Shown piece after piece: positions 22,195 to 31,185 of a stretch of 31,185 nucleotides of DNA (position 1 is its first letter; each line of letters begins with the position of its first letter). This DNA comes from a virus. The notes beneath the pieces were generated by a model that was not told the origin of the DNA, ran no database searches, and worked only from the letters and a program-made list of their open reading frames with translations. The DNA lies in the IMG/VR virus record IMGVR_UViG_3300020160_000032, positions 1-31,185 of that record. One strand, written 5' to 3'. The translations under genes and the position numbers were made by a program.

Positions 22195-25100
22195 CAAAAA
22201 AGGTCTTTGCGCTTGATACGAAGCCGGGCATCCAGCGCGATGGCACGGTCTTCGACAAAGACTTCTACAACGACGGCAGATGGGTCAGGTTTCAGCGTGG
22301 TCGCCCTCGCAAGATCGGTGGCTACCGCGAGATCACCGCAGCCTTAGCTGGCATCTCTCGGGGCATCTTTGTTGACTCTGAGAATGGTTTTTCCAAGATC
22401 TTCAATGGTTACCGCGATGGTCTCCAAGTTCTTGAGATCAACAATAGCGGTATCGGTGCTGGTATCACTAACTTTGTGATCTCATCACCCCTAAACACTT
22501 TGGGTACGATTACCGCTGGTTCTCAGTACACCAATGGCTCGTACACAGCCATTCCTTTAACTGGTGGAAGTGGATCAGGTGCGACAGCCAACATTACTGT
22601 AGCGTCTAATGGTGTGACCGCCGTCACTATTGTCAATGATGGAAATGGTTACTTGGTTGGTGACTCTCTGTCAGCAGCCGCGGCTTCGATTGGTAATGGA
22701 GTCAACACCTATTCAACGATCACAGGTGGAACTTTGTACACCAATGGGACATATTTGAATGTTCCCATGATCAATGCAACCTCTACACCTGTTGGAACTG
22801 GATCAGGAGCTACTGCAAATATTACTGTCTCTGGTGGTGCAGTCACTGGTATCACAGCCCAAGACCGTGGTGTTGGTTACAAAGACACAGATGTTTTGAC
22901 TGCAAACCCTGCCTTTATTGGTGGTGTTTCTGGGATTATTGACACCTATGGACAACTTGTAGGTGGATCTTTGTACACACCAGGAACTTACACAGGTGTA
23001 AGCTTTACAGGCGGATCAGGTACAAGTGCCGTAGGTACTGTTGTTGTTACAACAAACACGATCACCGCTGTCACTAGCATCATTGGTGGCTCTAACTACA
23101 CAAACGGATCTTTTCCTAATGTCGCCCTAACAGGCGGTGCTGGAACTGGTGCTTTGGCTACTGTCACAACCTCTGGCGGAAATGTTGTTGCTGTGGTTAT
23201 TACTTATGGCGGCAACAACTATGCAGCCAATGATGTGCTATCTTGCTCAGCTTCTAGTATCGGTAAAGGTGTAACAGCCTTTGGAGCGATCACAGGGGGT
23301 TCTGGCTATGTGAATGGCATCTACCCTAATGTGACCCTCACAGGAGGCACAGGAAGCGGTGCTAGAGCCACCATAACCGTCTCTGGCGGGATAGTTATAT
23401 CTGTGACCCTCACTTATGGTGGAGTCGGTTATACCGCCTCTGATAGCCTCACAACCGCCAACACGAACCTTGGCGGCACTGGCTCTAGTTTCGCTGTTGT
23501 AGCCTCTACAGTAGCCGCTAGTTCTGGCTTCCAATGCTCGGTTTTCTCTGTTTCAACAGGATCTGTGGGTTCTGTTACCTTGACCAATGATGGATCAGGC
23601 TATGCCGCGGGCAATGTTCTGACAGCCGCAAGTGAAGACATTGGCGGTGTCAATGGTGTGATCGGTGCTATTGGTGGGATCACCACTGGTAACTACTACA
23701 CCAACTCCACAACAGGATATGTGACTGCATCCATCTCGGGAACTGTAATGACAGTGACTGCTGTCAGCTCTGGTGCTTTGGTTGTTGGCCAGACTGTCTT
23801 TGGAACTAGCGTCACAGCAAACACCACAATCACATCTTTTGGTACTGGTTCTGGCGGAGTCGGTACTTACAACGTCAACACAAGCCAAACCGTAGCTAGC
23901 ACAAGCATTTCATGTATTGGTGTGTTCCGTGATACACCTCTAACTGGTGGCTCAGGAACAGGCGCAACTGCAAATATCATCATTCTGAATAGCCGAATCT
24001 ACTCAGTTGAGATCGTCAATCCTGGTGTGAACTATGCTGTTGGTGACACCTTGAGTGCGACATTCTCAGGTTCTACAAATGGTATTGCCACGATCTCTGC
24101 TGTGACCGGAGGTTCTAACTACACCAATGGAACTTATACAGCAGTTCCCTTGACAGGCGGTACAGGTTCAGGCGCACAAGCAACAATTGTGGTTGCTGGT
24201 AACACCGTGACCTCTGTAACCGTGACATCCGCAGGAACAGGATATACAGTAGCTGATGCCATGAGTGCATCTTCTGCCTTGCTAGGTAATGGCATCAATG
24301 CTCTGAACACAGGTTCTTTGGTTGGCGGTACTAACTATGGCCCAGGAACATATTCCAATGTTCCTTTAACTGGCGGTACAGGATCTAATGCTCAAGCAAC
24401 AATTGTTGTTGGAGCTGGCGGTGATGTGACCTCTGTGACTTTGTCTGCTCGAGGCATCAACTACACCGCTGCTGACTCACTAAGTGCCGCGGCATCTAAT
24501 CTTGGTGGTGTCACCAATGGTGTGGGTACTTTAGGTGCAGTTACTGGTGGATCTAACTATACCAATGGAACTTTTACGAATGTCCCCTTAACTGGTGGAG
24601 CAGGTACAGGTGCTCAGGCAACGATTGTTGTCTCAGGTAATGCTGTGACCTCTGTGACCATCACATCAAAGGGAAACAACTATGTTGTTGCCAACACTCT
24701 GTCAGCTTCTGCAACCAACATTGGTAATGGTATCCAGACCTTGGGGACTTTAACTGGTGGTGGTGCTTACACAGCTAATGGTATCTTGACCACAAACACC
24801 CTTGTGGGCGGTACTTTGTACACCAACGGTACATACACAGGCGTGTTTTTGACAGGTGGAACAGGTTCTGGTGCAGTGGCAACCATTGTCGTAGCTGGCA
24901 ACACAGTGACCACCGTTACCTTGACCGAGACAGGTTCAGGTTACACCGTAGCAGATACCTTGTCAGCCAATGCTGTTGACATCGGTGGTACAGGTTCTGG
25001 CTTCTCAGTCAAAGTAGCTACAGTTGGTGCGGCAACATTTACCAATGTGTCTCTCACTGGCGGTTCAGGCACAGGGGCTAAAGCAACTATTGTCGTAGGA

Positions 25101-27023
25101 ACTGCTGGTGCGGTTACTTCTGTCACCCTGACTGACCGTGGCCGTGGCTACATCTTGAGCAACATCATGTCAGCCAACTCCACAAGTATCGGTGGAACTG
25201 GTTCAGGCTTTGTTGTTCCTGTCTCTGCGATCTATGCAAGCACAGGGTTCTCAGTCCCTGTCTCTACAGTTGTTACAAGCTCAGGCTTCACTATCCCTGT
25301 CTCCACGGTCTATGCAAGTTCAGGTTTAGCCTTTACTGTTGCTAGCTTAGGCAGCGCAGGAGGCTTCTCAGTTCCTGTGACCTATGTGAAGTCTAGCAAT
25401 GGGTTTCAGTTCAGCGTATTTACAGTTACACAAAGCTCTGGCTTCCAAGTGGAAGTAGGGACTGTTTATGCGAGCTCAGGCTTCTCAGTCCTAGTAACTA
25501 GCGTTGATCCGCAATTTATCTACAATGACAACAACCTTTGGCAGTTTGATGCTTTGTATGACACTCAGGGTGGGAATAACCTACTCCTAGCACACCCAGG
25601 GCAGAACCTGACCGAGATTGACAGCACTGTGAATACTCCAGTTCTGTTTGGAAACATCGCAGGAAGCGTTGTCTCTCCCCTCAAGGACACAGGCGGAGCT
25701 CTTCCTACTGGTGACATCATTGATGTCTCTGGCGGTGTGGTCTCCCTTCACCCCTATGTGGTGGTCTATGGGAACAATGGTCTCCTAAAGAACTGCTCAG
25801 CAGGTGATCCTACTGATTGGAACTCTGCGGATGCCAATGAGGTCAACGTAGCGACTGGAAAGATCGTCAAGGGCTTACCCGTCAGGGGCGGTTCAAACTC
25901 GCCTTCAGGACTGTTTTGGAGTCTTGATAGCCTAGTTCGTATGTCCTACATCGGTGGTGTGGGAACTCCTCCCCAATATTGGCGCTATGACATCATCTCT
26001 AGCCAAACTTCTATCCTCTCGTCTCAGTGCGTCATTGAGTACGACGGTATCTACTACTGGATCGGTGTTGATCGCTTCCTCTTGTACAACGGTGTTGTGA
26101 AAGAGATTCCTAACAACATGAACCAGAACTTCTTCTTTGACAACCTGAACTACTCTCAGCGTCAAAAAGTATGGGCAACCAAAGTCCCTCGCTATGGTGA
26201 GGTGTGGTGGTACTACCCCCGTGGTGACTCAGAAGAGTGCAATGATGCAATCATCTACAACACTAGGGAAAACACTTGGTATGACGCAGGAACTGCTTTA
26301 GGAGCTAGGCGCTCTGCTGGTTACTTCTCTCAGGTTTTCCGCTTCCCTATTGCTGCTGGTGCAGATGTAAACCTTATTGGTGCAATCAATCAAATCTCAA
26401 TTACAAATGCTGGCTCTGGTTATACAAACGGAACCTACCGCTTTATCAATTTGACAGGTGGATCAGGATCAGGAGCGACCGCAACAATTGTGGTGGCAGG
26501 TGGAATCATTACATCTGTAGCACTTGAGAACTTTGGTCAAAACTATGTCATTGGTGACACTCTGTCAGCCTCTATTCCCGCTGGTATTAACTTTGTTTTG
26601 ACAGTCAATCAGGTCAATAGTGAAGTTTCCTTGTGGCAACACGAGGTAGGAACAGATGCAGTTAGGGGTACAAGTGCTGTGGCAATTGAGTCATACTTTG
26701 AGACCAATGACTTAGGTTGGGTCTCTGGTGGCCCATCTCAACCAGCTCCAGTAGGCGAGAACAAGTGGATTCACCTTGACCGGATTGAGCCTGACTTTAT
26801 CCAGAGCGGGACTATGTATGTCCAAGTGACTGGCCGCCCATTTGCTCAGGCAGATGATGAAACCTCTTCTCCTAGAGCATTTGAGCCAGGAACACACAAG
26901 GTCGATGTTCGTGAGCAACGCCGCGAGATGCGCCTAAAGTTTGGAAGTAACATCGCAGGGGGAGACTACCAACTCGGTAAGGTCATCCTTGATGCTGACT
27001 TTGGAGATGTGCGTGGATACTAA
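22191..27023 (+). CDS. Tail hub/nozzle protein with giant repeat insertion (1610 aa)
   Basis: Residues 1-102 ([40 protein letters not shown]) and 1106-1610 ([90 protein letters not shown]) make up a protein of about 600 residues. It matches a family found after the adaptor in environmental podoviruses, which I infer to be the tail nozzle, analogous to T7 gp12 or P22 gp10. Between the two halves lie about 1000 residues of tandem Gly/Thr/Val repeats. One more repeat copy is at about 1396-1476. The family lacks such an insert as I know it, so this gene looks expanded. ATGA overlap links it to the preceding gene. Confidence 0.8.
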   Translation: MTKKVFALDTKPGIQRDGTVFDKDFYNDGRWVRFQRGRPRKIGGYREITAALAGISRGIFVDSENGFSKIFNGYRDGLQVLEINNSGIGAGITNFVISSPLNTLGTITAGSQYTNGSYTAIPLTGGSGSGATANITVASNGVTAVTIVNDGNGYLVGDSLSAAAASIGNGVNTYSTITGGTLYTNGTYLNVPMINATSTPVGTGSGATANITVSGGAVTGITAQDRGVGYKDTDVLTANPAFIGGVSGIIDTYGQLVGGSLYTPGTYTGVSFTGGSGTSAVGTVVVTTNTITAVTSIIGGSNYTNGSFPNVALTGGAGTGALATVTTSGGNVVAVVITYGGNNYAANDVLSCSASSIGKGVTAFGAITGGSGYVNGIYPNVTLTGGTGSGARATITVSGGIVISVTLTYGGVGYTASDSLTTANTNLGGTGSSFAVVASTVAASSGFQCSVFSVSTGSVGSVTLTNDGSGYAAGNVLTAASEDIGGVNGVIGAIGGITTGNYYTNSTTGYVTASISGTVMTVTAVSSGALVVGQTVFGTSVTANTTITSFGTGSGGVGTYNVNTSQTVASTSISCIGVFRDTPLTGGSGTGATANIIILNSRIYSVEIVNPGVNYAVGDTLSATFSGSTNGIATISAVTGGSNYTNGTYTAVPLTGGTGSGAQATIVVAGNTVTSVTVTSAGTGYTVADAMSASSALLGNGINALNTGSLVGGTNYGPGTYSNVPLTGGTGSNAQATIVVGAGGDVTSVTLSARGINYTAADSLSAAASNLGGVTNGVGTLGAVTGGSNYTNGTFTNVPLTGGAGTGAQATIVVSGNAVTSVTITSKGNNYVVANTLSASATNIGNGIQTLGTLTGGGAYTANGILTTNTLVGGTLYTNGTYTGVFLTGGTGSGAVATIVVAGNTVTTVTLTETGSGYTVADTLSANAVDIGGTGSGFSVKVATVGAATFTNVSLTGGSGTGAKATIVVGTAGAVTSVTLTDRGRGYILSNIMSANSTSIGGTGSGFVVPVSAIYASTGFSVPVSTVVTSSGFTIPVSTVYASSGLAFTVASLGSAGGFSVPVTYVKSSNGFQFSVFTVTQSSGFQVEVGTVYASSGFSVLVTSVDPQFIYNDNNLWQFDALYDTQGGNNLLLAHPGQNLTEIDSTVNTPVLFGNIAGSVVSPLKDTGGALPTGDIIDVSGGVVSLHPYVVVYGNNGLLKNCSAGDPTDWNSADANEVNVATGKIVKGLPVRGGSNSPSGLFWSLDSLVRMSYIGGVGTPPQYWRYDIISSQTSILSSQCVIEYDGIYYWIGVDRFLLYNGVVKEIPNNMNQNFFFDNLNYSQRQKVWATKVPRYGEVWWYYPRGDSEECNDAIIYNTRENTWYDAGTALGARRSAGYFSQVFRFPIAAGADVNLIGAINQISITNAGSGYTNGTYRFINLTGGSGSGATATIVVAGGIITSVALENFGQNYVIGDTLSASIPAGINFVLTVNQVNSEVSLWQHEVGTDAVRGTSAVAIESYFETNDLGWVSGGPSQPAPVGENKWIHLDRIEPDFIQSGTMYVQVTGRPFAQADDETSSPRAFEPGTHKVDVREQRREMRLKFGSNIAGGDYQLGKVILDADFGDVRGY
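22498..25505 (+). repeat. Repeat array inserted in the tail-hub gene
   Basis: About eleven units of 65-75 residues follow one pattern: GG(S/T)xYTNGTYxxVPLTGG, then (S/T)GSGAxATIxV, a V(T/A)xVT strand, GxGYxxxDxLSA and xxIGxG. Some units are cut short (near 22960-23085). One holds an unrelated block at about 23699-23914 ([42 protein letters not shown]), a repeat known from other phage proteins. DNA copies are diverged, with short identical tracts. Confidence 0.85.
25194..25505 (+). repeat. Eight exact-length 13-residue repeats at the end of the array
   Basis: Eight units of exactly 39 bases fit 312 bases with no gap. The protein pattern is xxSxGFxVPVSTV, for example [13 protein letters not shown] and [13 protein letters not shown]. 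Single or double copies of the same 13-mer ([26 protein letters not shown]) end earlier units of the large array. Confidence 0.85.
26376..26618 (+). repeat. Isolated copy of the large repeat near the hub C-terminus
   Basis: Residues from about 1396 read [20 protein letters not shown], then [30 protein letters not shown] and VIGDTLSAS. They match the array unit but are 870 bases away from its end, between two segments of the conserved hub body. Confidence 0.8.
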
Positions 27024-27276
27024 TCCTCTAAACGTAGCGTTAGTCTATGACCCAAGGTATCATTCGTTTGAGTCTTGGGCGTCTTTGATGTGTGAGTTGT
27101 ATGCAACGCAGCAACTTGCTATTCCTAATGCTTTGACGGATTGGAAAGAGTGGGCTTCTGGGTTGAAGGCTATTGATGTGTTTAACAATGAAGCCGTTCC
27201 TGGTCCTTATGTCTTTGAAGAATGGCAAGAATGGGCGCAAGCCGTAGTCAATGCTGTAAACCCATCGGTAAATTAA
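27007..27276 (+). CDS. Small conserved phage protein after the tail hub (89 aa)
   Basis: The product is helical and aromatic-rich: [59 protein letters not shown] and [12 protein letters not shown]. The two WxxWA segments suggest an internal duplication of a short helix pair. Proteins with [17 protein letters not shown] and [19 protein letters not shown] are frequent after the hub gene in related phages, with no function assigned. The first ATG (27007) overlaps the hub gene by 17 bases; the GTG at 27013 has a better distance from GGAG at 27003-27006 and may be the true start. The next gene begins two bases after the stop. Confidence 0.78.
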   Translation: MCVDTNPLNVALVYDPRYHSFESWASLMCELYATQQLAIPNALTDWKEWASGLKAIDVFNNEAVPGPYVFEEWQEWAQAVVNAVNPSVN

Positions 27277-27277
27277 C

Positions 27278-30200
27278 ATGGCATTCAGACTTGATCGCAA
27301 TCCAAATTTCAAAATGGATTTTGAAGACAACGGAGGGTTTGAGACCTCTGGTGATGACTTCTACTTTGGAGGCCCTGACACCTCTGTTGGAGTAGATAAT
27401 GGCGGTGGTGGTGGGTTGGATGTCTTAACTCCTGTAACACCTACAGCCCCTGATACAACCCCTGACACTAGTACTGTCACCACTGGTGGCGGTCTGGATG
27501 TTCTGACTCCAGTTACACCTTCAAATCCAGTTACTACAACTACAGTTACTGATGCATCCGATGGTGGTTTGGATGCTCTGACACCAACCACAGTAACTCC
27601 ATCACCAACCGTCAAAGATACTGTTGAGACCCGCGGTGGGTTGGATGTTTTTACGCCTAAAACGCTTAGTTCAGTTACAACTGATTTTGAAGATGTCATT
27701 GCACCCCCAGGCGGTGAAACTAAGTCTGCTACCGTTACACCTACAACCCCAGCAAAACTCTCAGATTCAGGGATCATTCAACTGTTGTTGGACAACCCAG
27801 GAGCGAGCGATCTCACCATTGCTGGTTTGATGGATGCAAATGGGTTAACTCCTGCGGATATTGCGCGTGTGACTGGCGTTGATTTAGCAACCATCACTAA
27901 CCGATACAACACCGCAAAGAACCCTGTTACAACTGTTACCCCTACAGTAGTACCTACCCCTACCCCTACCCCTACACCAACTCCTACTGCACTTCCAACG
28001 CCTACTCCGACACCTATAGCTACTCCTACACCAACACCAACAAACACAACCAAGTGGCGTGAATTCACGCTAGACAATGCGGTGGTTGATAAGTTGGCTG
28101 AACAAATTACAGCCCAGCAAAAAGCTGGTACGGCTAAGTACTATCAAGGTCAAGGTCTAGGTTCTATTGAAGCCAACACTCGTGAGATGGCAAATATCTT
28201 GGCTAGTGTTGGTGTGACTGACATCAAAGACTTTGGCAAGGTTCCTCTACTTGAGCAGGCTATAGGTCAACTAGGCTTTAATGGGCAGATTGCAAGACAA
28301 GATGAGGATGGAAACTACTTCATCATGACGCCTTCAGGCGAGTATGACAGTGATGGCAATCAGATTGCTAACAGAGTTAATGTTGATCCATCAAAGCTCA
28401 CTAATGTCTATGGAACTTTGGATGGAGATGGTAACTTTGTTCTTGCTGATCAATCCAAAGTAGTCACCAAAGATGGTGTGCCGATGGTGCAGATTGGCGA
28501 GACTTTTGGAAACAAGACAACAGGTCAAGCTGTTCCTAATACATATAGCGAGCGTCAAACAGGTAATGCTTTCGGTGGAACATTTGAAGGTAGTGGAAAT
28601 ACTGGTTTCCGTGTGCAGTTTGATGCAATGGGTAATCCAATCTTCTACACAACCAAAGCCTCGTCCAATGACCTAGCTAACATCTTGGCGGACTTAGGCC
28701 CCCTTGGGCAGATCGCCATAGCTGTAGCCACTGGTGGAATGTCCCTGCCTATGCAGATTGGTACTCAGTTTGCCATCAATGTTTTGAGCGGTGGAGATAT
28801 TGGCACAGCCATCAAGAATGCTGTAGCCACCTATGCTGGCGGTCAGATCTTGTCCAATAGCATGATTGGTGACATCACTAAACAACTTAATGGTATTGAT
28901 GCCTCTGGGATGCTTGCAAAGGCTTTCCAAGGCTCTGTGGTAGGTGCTACCAAGGGCTTTATCACTGGTCAAGACGTGTTGGCTTCAGCAAAGACTGGTT
29001 TTATTCAGGGAGGAACTGGTGGTGCGGTTGATGCTGTGATGGGTCAGTTTGGAGATCAGCTAAGCGGTTTATCTAAGACTCAAAGAGATGCACTCAAGAC
29101 TAGCTTGACTGGACTGATTACTGGTAAGCCATTGGATCAAGTTCTGATGGACACCATTATCAGCACTGCTACCAATGAGATTAAAGCCAACAAAACCGCC
29201 AACGACGCAACCAAAGTCAAGCTTGCTGAGTCTGGTGTTGGAACTAAAGAGTCTGATGCTATTACCTTGTCTGGTTTAGATGAAAAAGACATGGAGTACC
29301 TGACAAAAGGTACAAAACCTGATCTTGAAACAGCTCGTGCTTTGGTTGCCATTGGTATCAATCCAGAGACAGGTAAATTCATAACTGACTTAGAGGGTGG
29401 TGAGAGTGAGACTGTAGCCGGTCCTGGTGGACTGCCAAAGAAAACCACACAAGTCCAATATGATGCAAATGGCAAGCCTTCCACAATCTCTTTTGTAGAC
29501 ATCAATGGTGTAACTCAGAACTTGCCAGTAGCTTTGGATAAGCAAGGCAACATGACCTATGTAGAGAATGGCAAGACTGTTTCTCTAGTGACAGATGCTA
29601 AGGGTCAACCAATCACAATGCCTTTTGTTGATGACAATGGCAAGCTCACACAACTCAATGTCAAACAAGATCCCGTAACTGGCAAGATCTATTTTGACTT
29701 GAATGGTCAGCCAACTATTGTTCCTCCTGATCAGATGATCAGCGTGTTAGCCCGTAAGTTTCCTGACCAGTTCTTGAAGGCTTCTGACGAGTTCTATGGC
29801 GGTATTGGAAAAGAAGCAACAGACCTCAATGCCAAACTGCAAGAGGTATTGCAACGTGAAGGCTTGATGCCTAGTGCTACACCTGTTGATACGATTACTG
29901 AACCTAAAAAAGTCAATAGCTTTAGTGACTTTATTGACAACTTGAAGAAAATCAACCCTGCCGCTGCCAAGTCAGCTGCAACTGGTGATTTTACTGATAT
30001 GGCTGGAATTGTTGAGGCGGCAAAAACAGATCCGTCTCTTAAATCTCTTGTTGACTGGTGGAAAACAAAAGCAGACACGCCTTTTGTGGACATGATCTCG
30101 GACGAGTTGGCTAAAGATGTGACAGGAACAGATCCTGCATTTGATGCTTTGCGTGAAGAGTACAAGAAGAAGACTGGTTCTGACTATGTTGTCAAAATGC

Positions 30201-31185
30201 CAGAGTCAGTGCCAACAAGTTCTGTAAAAATAGATATTGGTGACGGACAGTTTGCTTATTACGATAAAGCAACCAATACAGTTTATGGGCTTGATGGTAA
30301 GGTGCGAGATGACGTTGTTGTGATGACAGGGGATCGTCCTAAGCCAACACCAACACCAGGGTCTGGTGTGATTTACATTGATCCAAACAGTATTAAGTTG
30401 CCTACACCCAAGCCAACTGAAACTGTTCCTACGTCGTTGCCAACCCCAACGCCTACACCTACTCCAACCCCGACTCCTACACCAACACCAACACCAACAG
30501 CGGAGCCAACTCCTACGCCTAGCGTAACTCCAACTCCCACGCCTACCCCTACCCCTACGCCTACACCGACGCCTACACCCACACCTACGCCAGAACCAAC
30601 ACCGAGCGTAACTCCTACACCCACACCTGAGCCGACTCCAAGCGTAACTCCGACACCGAGTGTGACGCCCACACCAACTCCGAGTGTGACACCTACCCCA
30701 AGCGTGACCCCTACGCCAAGTGTTACCCCTGAGCCGACTCCGACTCCAAGTGTGACCCCTACACCAACTCCGACGCCCACACCGACGCCTACTCCAAGTC
30801 CCACTCCAAGTGTGACTCCTGAACCTACGCCCACCCCCAGCGTAACACCTACACCTACGCCAAGTGTGACTCCCACACCTACTCCCACACCTACTCCGAC
30901 TCCAACACCTACTCCGACTCCTACGCCTACGCCTAGCCCGACTCCAACTCCGACTCCGACTCCGACTCCGACTCCGACTCCTACACCAAGTCCTACGCCT
31001 GAGCCAACCCCAACCCCTGTTGTCACACCGACACCAGTGGTAACGCCTACACCTGTGGTTACCCCAACTCCTGTGGTTACCCCCACACCTGTGGTGACAC
31101 CTACGCCTCCAGTCACACCAACACCACCAGTTGTTCCTACCCCTACCCCAACACCTACCCCTACCCCAACACCTACACCTACACC
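27278..31185 (+). CDS. Very large virion-type protein with Thr-Pro repeats, 3' end missing (>1300 aa)
   Basis: The frame from ATG 27278 stays open to the window edge (1302 codons). Residues 1-45 are acidic ([20 protein letters not shown]). Four GGLDVLTP motifs follow (45-127), then a small helical part ([39 protein letters not shown]). A first Thr-Pro run lies at about 223-257. A long mixed domain follows with [20 protein letters not shown], and a Gly/Ala-rich hydrophobic stretch ([20 protein letters not shown], about 479-545) like those in internal ejection-type proteins of environmental podoviruses. Next come [13 protein letters not shown]-type strands, helices around 880-960, and a second Thr-Pro run reaching the end. 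I infer an internal virion or ejection protein; no enzyme motif is visible. Direct coupling to the previous gene is likely. Confidence 0.82.
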   Translation, partial: MAFRLDRNPNFKMDFEDNGGFETSGDDFYFGGPDTSVGVDNGGGGGLDVLTPVTPTAPDTTPDTSTVTTGGGLDVLTPVTPSNPVTTTTVTDASDGGLDALTPTTVTPSPTVKDTVETRGGLDVFTPKTLSSVTTDFEDVIAPPGGETKSATVTPTTPAKLSDSGIIQLLLDNPGASDLTIAGLMDANGLTPADIARVTGVDLATITNRYNTAKNPVTTVTPTVVPTPTPTPTPTPTALPTPTPTPIATPTPTPTNTTKWREFTLDNAVVDKLAEQITAQQKAGTAKYYQGQGLGSIEANTREMANILASVGVTDIKDFGKVPLLEQAIGQLGFNGQIARQDEDGNYFIMTPSGEYDSDGNQIANRVNVDPSKLTNVYGTLDGDGNFVLADQSKVVTKDGVPMVQIGETFGNKTTGQAVPNTYSERQTGNAFGGTFEGSGNTGFRVQFDAMGNPIFYTTKASSNDLANILADLGPLGQIAIAVATGGMSLPMQIGTQFAINVLSGGDIGTAIKNAVATYAGGQILSNSMIGDITKQLNGIDASGMLAKAFQGSVVGATKGFITGQDVLASAKTGFIQGGTGGAVDAVMGQFGDQLSGLSKTQRDALKTSLTGLITGKPLDQVLMDTIISTATNEIKANKTANDATKVKLAESGVGTKESDAITLSGLDEKDMEYLTKGTKPDLETARALVAIGINPETGKFITDLEGGESETVAGPGGLPKKTTQVQYDANGKPSTISFVDINGVTQNLPVALDKQGNMTYVENGKTVSLVTDAKGQPITMPFVDDNGKLTQLNVKQDPVTGKIYFDLNGQPTIVPPDQMISVLARKFPDQFLKASDEFYGGIGKEATDLNAKLQEVLQREGLMPSATPVDTITEPKKVNSFSDFIDNLKKINPAAAKSAATGDFTDMAGIVEAAKTDPSLKSLVDWWKTKADTPFVDMISDELAKDVTGTDPAFDALREEYKKKTGSDYVVKMPESVPTSSVKIDIGDGQFAYYDKATNTVYGLDGKVRDDVVVMTGDRPKPTPTPGSGVIYIDPNSIKLPTPKPTETVPTSLPTPTPTPTPTPTPTPTPTPTAEPTPTPSVTPTPTPTPTPTPTPTPTPTPTPEPTPSVTPTPTPEPTPSVTPTPSVTPTPTPSVTPTPSVTPTPSVTPEPTPTPSVTPTPTPTPTPTPTPSPTPSVTPEPTPTPSVTPTPTPSVTPTPTPTPTPTPTPTPTPTPTPSPTPTPTPTPTPTPTPTPSPTPEPTPTPVVTPTPVVTPTPVVTPTPVVTPTPVVTPTPPVTPTPPVVPTPTPTPTPTPTPTPT
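27410..27658 (+). repeat. Four GGLDVLTP repeats at the N-terminus of the large protein
   Basis: The protein motif GG(L)D(V/A)(L/F)TP occurs four times, 22-26 residues apart, with Thr/Pro-rich linkers. The first two copies ([12 protein letters not shown]) are identical over 12 residues. Confidence 0.8.
27945..28048 (+). repeat. First Thr-Pro run
   Basis: The sequence is a run of CCTAC/ACTCC-type triplet pairs encoding TPTP with a few Ala, Leu and Ile interruptions, about 34 residues. It joins two folded parts of the large protein. Confidence 0.85.
30397..31185 (+). repeat. Long Thr-Pro run, open at the window edge
   Basis: About 260 codons are almost only Thr and Pro, with higher-order units [17 protein letters not shown] and PTPPV. 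Third positions vary freely between A, C, G and T, so the protein pattern is kept while the DNA drifts. The array continues past 31185. Confidence 0.88.

Noticed and set aside
11274-27023. Diversity-generating retroelement acting on the fibre genes
   Set aside because: No reverse transcriptase, template repeat or adenine-specific variable repeat was seen in the window; the fibre repeats are simple tandem units.
30373-31116. 247-codon minus-strand frame encoding [11 protein letters not shown] repeats
   Set aside because: It is the exact complement of the Thr-Pro run on the + strand; the pattern follows from the repeat and no ribosome site or neighbour supports it.
30397-31185. Possible CRISPR array or minisatellite
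   Set aside because: The short repeated triplets have no spacers of constant size, drift at third positions and keep one reading frame, so they are protein repeats.
1-31185. tRNA, rRNA, integrase or attachment site
   Set aside because: Reading through the gaps showed no cloverleaf-like sequence, and almost all bases are used by coding frames; no recombinase-type protein is present.

Overview
The window is a tightly packed, one-direction block of virion and lysis genes from a tailed double-stranded DNA bacteriophage. All supported genes are on the + strand, most are separated by a few bases or overlap by 1-4, and I see no rRNA, tRNA, CRISPR, transposase or integrase. Gene order (portal, GroES-like chaperonin, scaffold, major capsid, head-tail adaptors, fibres, lysis genes, tail hub, large internal-type protein) and the absence of a tape measure or sheath point to a podovirus-like particle. 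Family resemblances are to environmental, mainly freshwater or marine, phages. The GH108 lysin with a GTA-type three-helix holin suggests a Gram-negative, probably proteobacterial host; that is inference. Terminase, replication genes and the ends of the genome lie outside the window.

Head region (1-9845): the 3' end of a protein with a ParB-like HEGRHR motif, an 849-residue portal, two small proteins, a GroES-like co-chaperonin, a scaffold, a conserved unknown protein, a putative decoration protein, the major capsid protein, a second decoration-like protein, a Gly/Lys-rich protein, a small beta protein and a three-module basic protein. Two TTCG-loop hairpins punctuate this part, one just after the capsid gene.

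Connector and fibre region (9855-17577): an adaptor with an inserted beta-sandwich, a small zinc-site protein, two long repeat-rich fibres (753 and 1067 residues, the second with about 36 copies of a 17-residue NTAVGYQA-type repeat), and three small conserved proteins.

Lysis region (17615-20244): eight small genes linked by stop/start overlaps, including three very short genes (31, 51 and 45 codons) that a length cut-off would miss. They end in a GH108 endolysin and a three-helix holin. A good sigma70-type promoter follows at 20247-20275.

Tail region (20303-31185): a second adaptor, a fibre-like protein, a 1610-residue tail hub whose conserved body is split by about 1000 residues of repeats, a small conserved protein, and a protein of more than 1300 residues that runs off the window through a long Thr-Pro repeat.

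The most notable features are the repeat expansion inside the tail hub, a short (K/D/R/T)GG(S/A)(V/I) peptide motif shared by several otherwise unrelated head-region proteins, and the overlapping small-gene lysis cassette.
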